DNA from: Chitinophagaceae bacterium
GTDB taxonomy: Bacteria; Bacteroidota; Bacteroidia; Chitinophagales; Chitinophagaceae
Length of the DNA stretch: 64,000 nucleotides
Direction of reading: 5' to 3'
Assembly: GCA_014379345.1 (NCBI GenBank)
Contig: JACMLY010000152.1
Coordinates: forward strand, 1-64,000
Positions 62,311 through 64,000 of the stretch are shown here, in pieces (the stretch's first letter is position 1; each line of letters opens with the position of its first letter). Under the pieces are notes generated by a model. That model saw only the letters and a list, made by a program, of their open reading frames with translations. It made no database searches and was not told the origin of the DNA. The translations under genes and the position numbers were made by a program.

Positions 62311-62505
62311 GTGCAACAGTACATCTGCACAATACGGGCAGTGCAATGAAGCAATAACCACTTTATCGCTCAATACCGTTTGTCCGCGCCTGACCAGCAT
62401 CGGTGCAAATTTGTTCGTAATTTGTACTTTGGTTTTTCAATTAACTGCAGTTCCGGGCAGACCAGCATCAAATCCCCGTACTTCGACAATGCAAATCGTT
62501 GTGCG
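62311..62505 (+). repeat. attC-like cassette-junction repeat, copy 15
   Basis: Left arm GTGCAACAGTACATCTGCAC, right end GCAAATCGTTGTGCGTAC. Shares with copy 14 TGAAGCAATAACCACTTTAT and GACCAGCATCGG. About 195 bases. The interior has TTTGTACTTTGGTTTTTC, a promoter-like pattern. Confidence 0.5.
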
Positions 62506-62569
62506 TACCCCTTTTTCGAACCCATAGAAACCATTTATAATTTGTTTAACCATCCTTAAATAATATGCT

Positions 62570-62989
62570 ATGCGTAGTGTACAATCAACTTTACTTTACA
62601 AATGGTTTGATGAAGTTTGGAACAAAAGCGATGAAGATGCAATTGACGGATTAATGACCAATGACTCAACGGCACAAGGTATTCTGACTGATGATCAGCC
62701 CAAAGGCGCAGAAGGCTTTAAAATTTTTTTCAAAGACTTCAAAAGTCGATTTCATGATATTAAAATAGATGTAGACGATGTTATTTCTCAGGACGATATT
62801 GAATCAGCCAGAACAACTGTATCAGCTATCCATACAGAAAGCGGCAAGAATGTAAGATTTTCAGGCATGTGTATGGTAAAGATCGTAGGAGGAAAAATTG
62901 CAGAAGCCTGGAACAATTATGACTTTCTAAATTTATATGAACAATTAGGACAAAAGCTCACACCGGTAGAATCCCAAAAGCAAACTTAA
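62570..62989 (+). CDS. SnoaL-like / ester cyclase family protein
   Basis: A 139-residue protein starting MRSVQSTLLYKWFDEVWNKS. It has the NTF2-like fold with GAEGFKIFFKDFKSRFHDIK, the acidic strand DIKIDVDDVISQDDIESART, and GMCMVKIVGGKIAEAWNNYD with the Trp-Asn-Asn-Tyr-Asp end. The family includes SnoaL polyketide cyclases, but the set of Asp residues is generic. A second NTF2-like protein sits at 41509, but the two are not close relatives. Confidence 0.88.
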   Translation: MRSVQSTLLYKWFDEVWNKSDEDAIDGLMTNDSTAQGILTDDQPKGAEGFKIFFKDFKSRFHDIKIDVDDVISQDDIESARTTVSAIHTESGKNVRFSGMCMVKIVGGKIAEAWNNYDFLNLYEQLGQKLTPVESQKQT

Positions 62990-62992
62990 GGC

Positions 62993-63202
62993 GGCGTACA
63001 AATTTCATTTATGCAATTGCCGGTGACAATGGACGCGCCTTTCAGCACCTGTAATTCTATCTGTTCTGCTCCGGCAGACATTTTTTCAGCTAGGCTTTTG
63101 AATAAGACTGGAAAGCATAACATTTTCATTTATGCCATTGGGGCGCCACAAAGTGACAACACTATACAAGCCCTCTAAAATCATAAACGCGAAAACGTTA
63201 AC
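62993..63202 (+). repeat. attC-like cassette-junction repeat, copy 16 (with nested half copy)
   Basis: Left arm ATTTCATTTATGCAATTGCC, right end CATAAACGCGAAAACGTTAAC. A second left arm, ATTTTCATTTATGCCATTGG, is at 63122-63141, so it seems to be one repeat with a nested half repeat. The space to the next gene (63203-63320) holds nothing recognised. Confidence 0.6.
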
Positions 63203-63320
63203 GGGTAGTAATCCGAACATCTCACCCTGATTCTTTTAACTAGTAATCAGAAGAGTAAATTATATTTTATACATCGGCACAAAGTCCTTACTGTTAGGGT
63301 TAATTATAAAAAAATAAACA

Positions 63321-63689
63321 ATGAACCACAAAGCCATATCAATCCGACCATTCATCGGTGCTAAAGACTATGAATTGTCAAGACGCTTTTATCAGGACTT
63401 AGGTTTTGAAGAAACAATCTTATTTCATGATATGTGTTTATTTAAAATTGATCAAATCGGATTTTATTTACAAAAGGCATACGTCCAGGACTGGATAGAT
63501 AATTCAATGATCTTTTTAGAAGTTGATGATATAGATCGGTATTGGAAAGAACTTTTGGCTTTAGATCTCACGACAACATATCAAGGCGTAAAACTAACCC
63601 CTATCCGAACATATGATTGGGGCAGGGAATGCTTTATGCATGATCCATCTGGAATTCTCTGGCACTTTGGACAATTTAACAACCGCTAA
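63321..63689 (+). CDS. VOC-family protein
   Basis: A 122-residue VOC protein starting MNHKAISIRPFIGAKDYELS. It has RRFYQDLGFEETILFHDMCL, FYLQKAYVQDWIDNSMIFLE and the final strand DPSGILWHFGQFNNR with His and Glu near the metal site. It resembles bleomycin-resistance-like proteins. The stop codon is in the junction box CGCTAAC of copy 17. One of four VOC genes in the array. Confidence 0.9.
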   Translation: MNHKAISIRPFIGAKDYELSRRFYQDLGFEETILFHDMCLFKIDQIGFYLQKAYVQDWIDNSMIFLEVDDIDRYWKELLALDLTTTYQGVKLTPIRTYDWGRECFMHDPSGILWHFGQFNNR

Positions 63690-63755
63690 CAAGTGGTTTT
63701 TGTGCAGGCGGAGCGAACGACAATTTGCTTATCAAAGAATAACTGATAAAATAAT
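63683..63755 (+). repeat. attC-like cassette-junction repeat, copy 17 (left half)
   Basis: Starts CGCTAACAAGTGGTTTTTGT, overlapping the stop codon of the VOC gene, then GCAGGCGGAGCGAACGAC. It matches the left end of copy 7. The copy is truncated: only about 80 bases separate it from the next gene. Confidence 0.5.
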
Positions 63756-63766
63756 CCTCATCACTT

Positions 63767-64000
63767 ATGACAGAATGTGTCCCTTTTTTAAAAGTTCGCA
63801 ACATAGAACTAACTATAAAATGGTTTGAGGACATTGGCTTTACGTGTACAGCCACTAATCATATATGGGAGCCGGACTGCGAACTCAATTGGGCAAGGTT
63901 AGAATGGAAAGGAGCTGCATTTATGCTTGGCCCGGATGACAGGAGCTCAATCCCAAAAACCAAAGACACGAGTATTTGGTTTAATGTGGATACAATCGAC
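63767..64000 (+). CDS. VOC-family protein (partial, cut by right edge)
   Basis: 78 residues, starting MTECVPFLKVRNIELTIKWF. It shows the family's first motif and FEDIGFTCTATNHIWEPDCE, then LEWKGAAFMLGPDDRSSIPK. The frame is open to the edge. It is the fourth VOC gene in the array and follows a truncated junction repeat, so it may be the start of a further cassette. Confidence 0.8.
   Translation, partial: MTECVPFLKVRNIELTIKWFEDIGFTCTATNHIWEPDCELNWARLEWKGAAFMLGPDDRSSIPKTKDTSIWFNVDTID

Noticed and set aside
40393-63755. Explanation of the repeats as ordinary MITEs or REP elements
   Set aside because: Not fully excluded. Rejected as first choice because the repeats are always between genes, in one orientation, in different subfamilies with the same layout, and share the gene-ending CGCTAA box.
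1-64000. tRNA, rRNA or riboswitch
   Set aside because: I looked through the gene-free stretches and did not recognise a cloverleaf with a TTCGANTC arm or other known RNA; a covariance search could still find one.

Overview
The window looks like chromosomal DNA of a Bacteroidota bacterium, most likely family Chitinophagaceae. The evidence is a fused LpxC/FabZ gene, two adjacent ClpP paralogs next to trigger factor and clpX, a PorX-type response regulator with a PglZ domain (type IX secretion regulator), promoter-like boxes of the TAnnTTTG type instead of the classical -10, A/T-rich gene starts without clear Shine-Dalgarno sequences, and a partial glycine-rich exported protein of the gliding-associated kind at the left edge. 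No rRNA, tRNA or CRISPR array was recognised.

Region 1 (1 to about 40 kb) is mostly a conserved core backbone. In order it holds: a partial exported Gly-rich protein, a universal stress protein, tig-clpP-clpP-clpX (protein folding and degradation), acyl-CoA dehydrogenase, a helix-hairpin-helix protein, a PhnP-like metallohydrolase, porX, an HD phosphohydrolase, the lipid A block lpxD-lpxC/fabZ-lpxA with an ABC ATPase, alanine dehydrogenase, tsaE, a P1B metal ATPase, recQ, a lipoprotein, a HerA-like ATPase, a GroES-like protein, an OmpR-type regulator, ruvB, a small set of oxidoreductase, M23 and EEP hydrolase genes, a large tricorn-like S41 protease, two Rossmann-fold enzymes and a fasciclin lipoprotein. 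The intergenic spaces carry several short repeat families: GTACGAAG-type word repeats touching gene ends, a hairpin element present twice with its centre in opposite orientations, and a cluster of four 24-bp palindromes.

Region 2 (about 40.4 kb to the right edge) is very different. It is a series of small, mostly plus-strand, mostly single-gene units of accessory function: retropepsin-like protein, SnoaL/NTF2 folds, FIST, ankyrin, DUF1801, YdeI-like, cupin, four VOC proteins, small membrane proteins, GNAT, NmrA-like and AraC. They are separated by about fifteen related repeats of roughly 100-250 bp. The repeats have imperfect terminal inverted arms, often begin at CGCTAAC or CGCACAAC and often end at GTTAG or GTTGGAC. 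In three genes the stop codon lies inside the CGCTAA box. This is the organisation expected of an integron-type gene-cassette array with attC-like recombination sites. The longer repeats also share an internal block that resembles a Bacteroidota promoter pointing at the next gene. No integrase gene lies in the window, so the integron reading is inference. An IS1182-type insertion sequence, a chimeric FIST/AraC pseudogene and a frameshifted gene show that the array is being remodelled. A 4-kb stretch (52.5-56.5 kb: alcohol dehydrogenase-like, HxlR, membrane protein, SCO1, SDR) lacks internal repeats and looks like a conventional gene cluster embedded in it.
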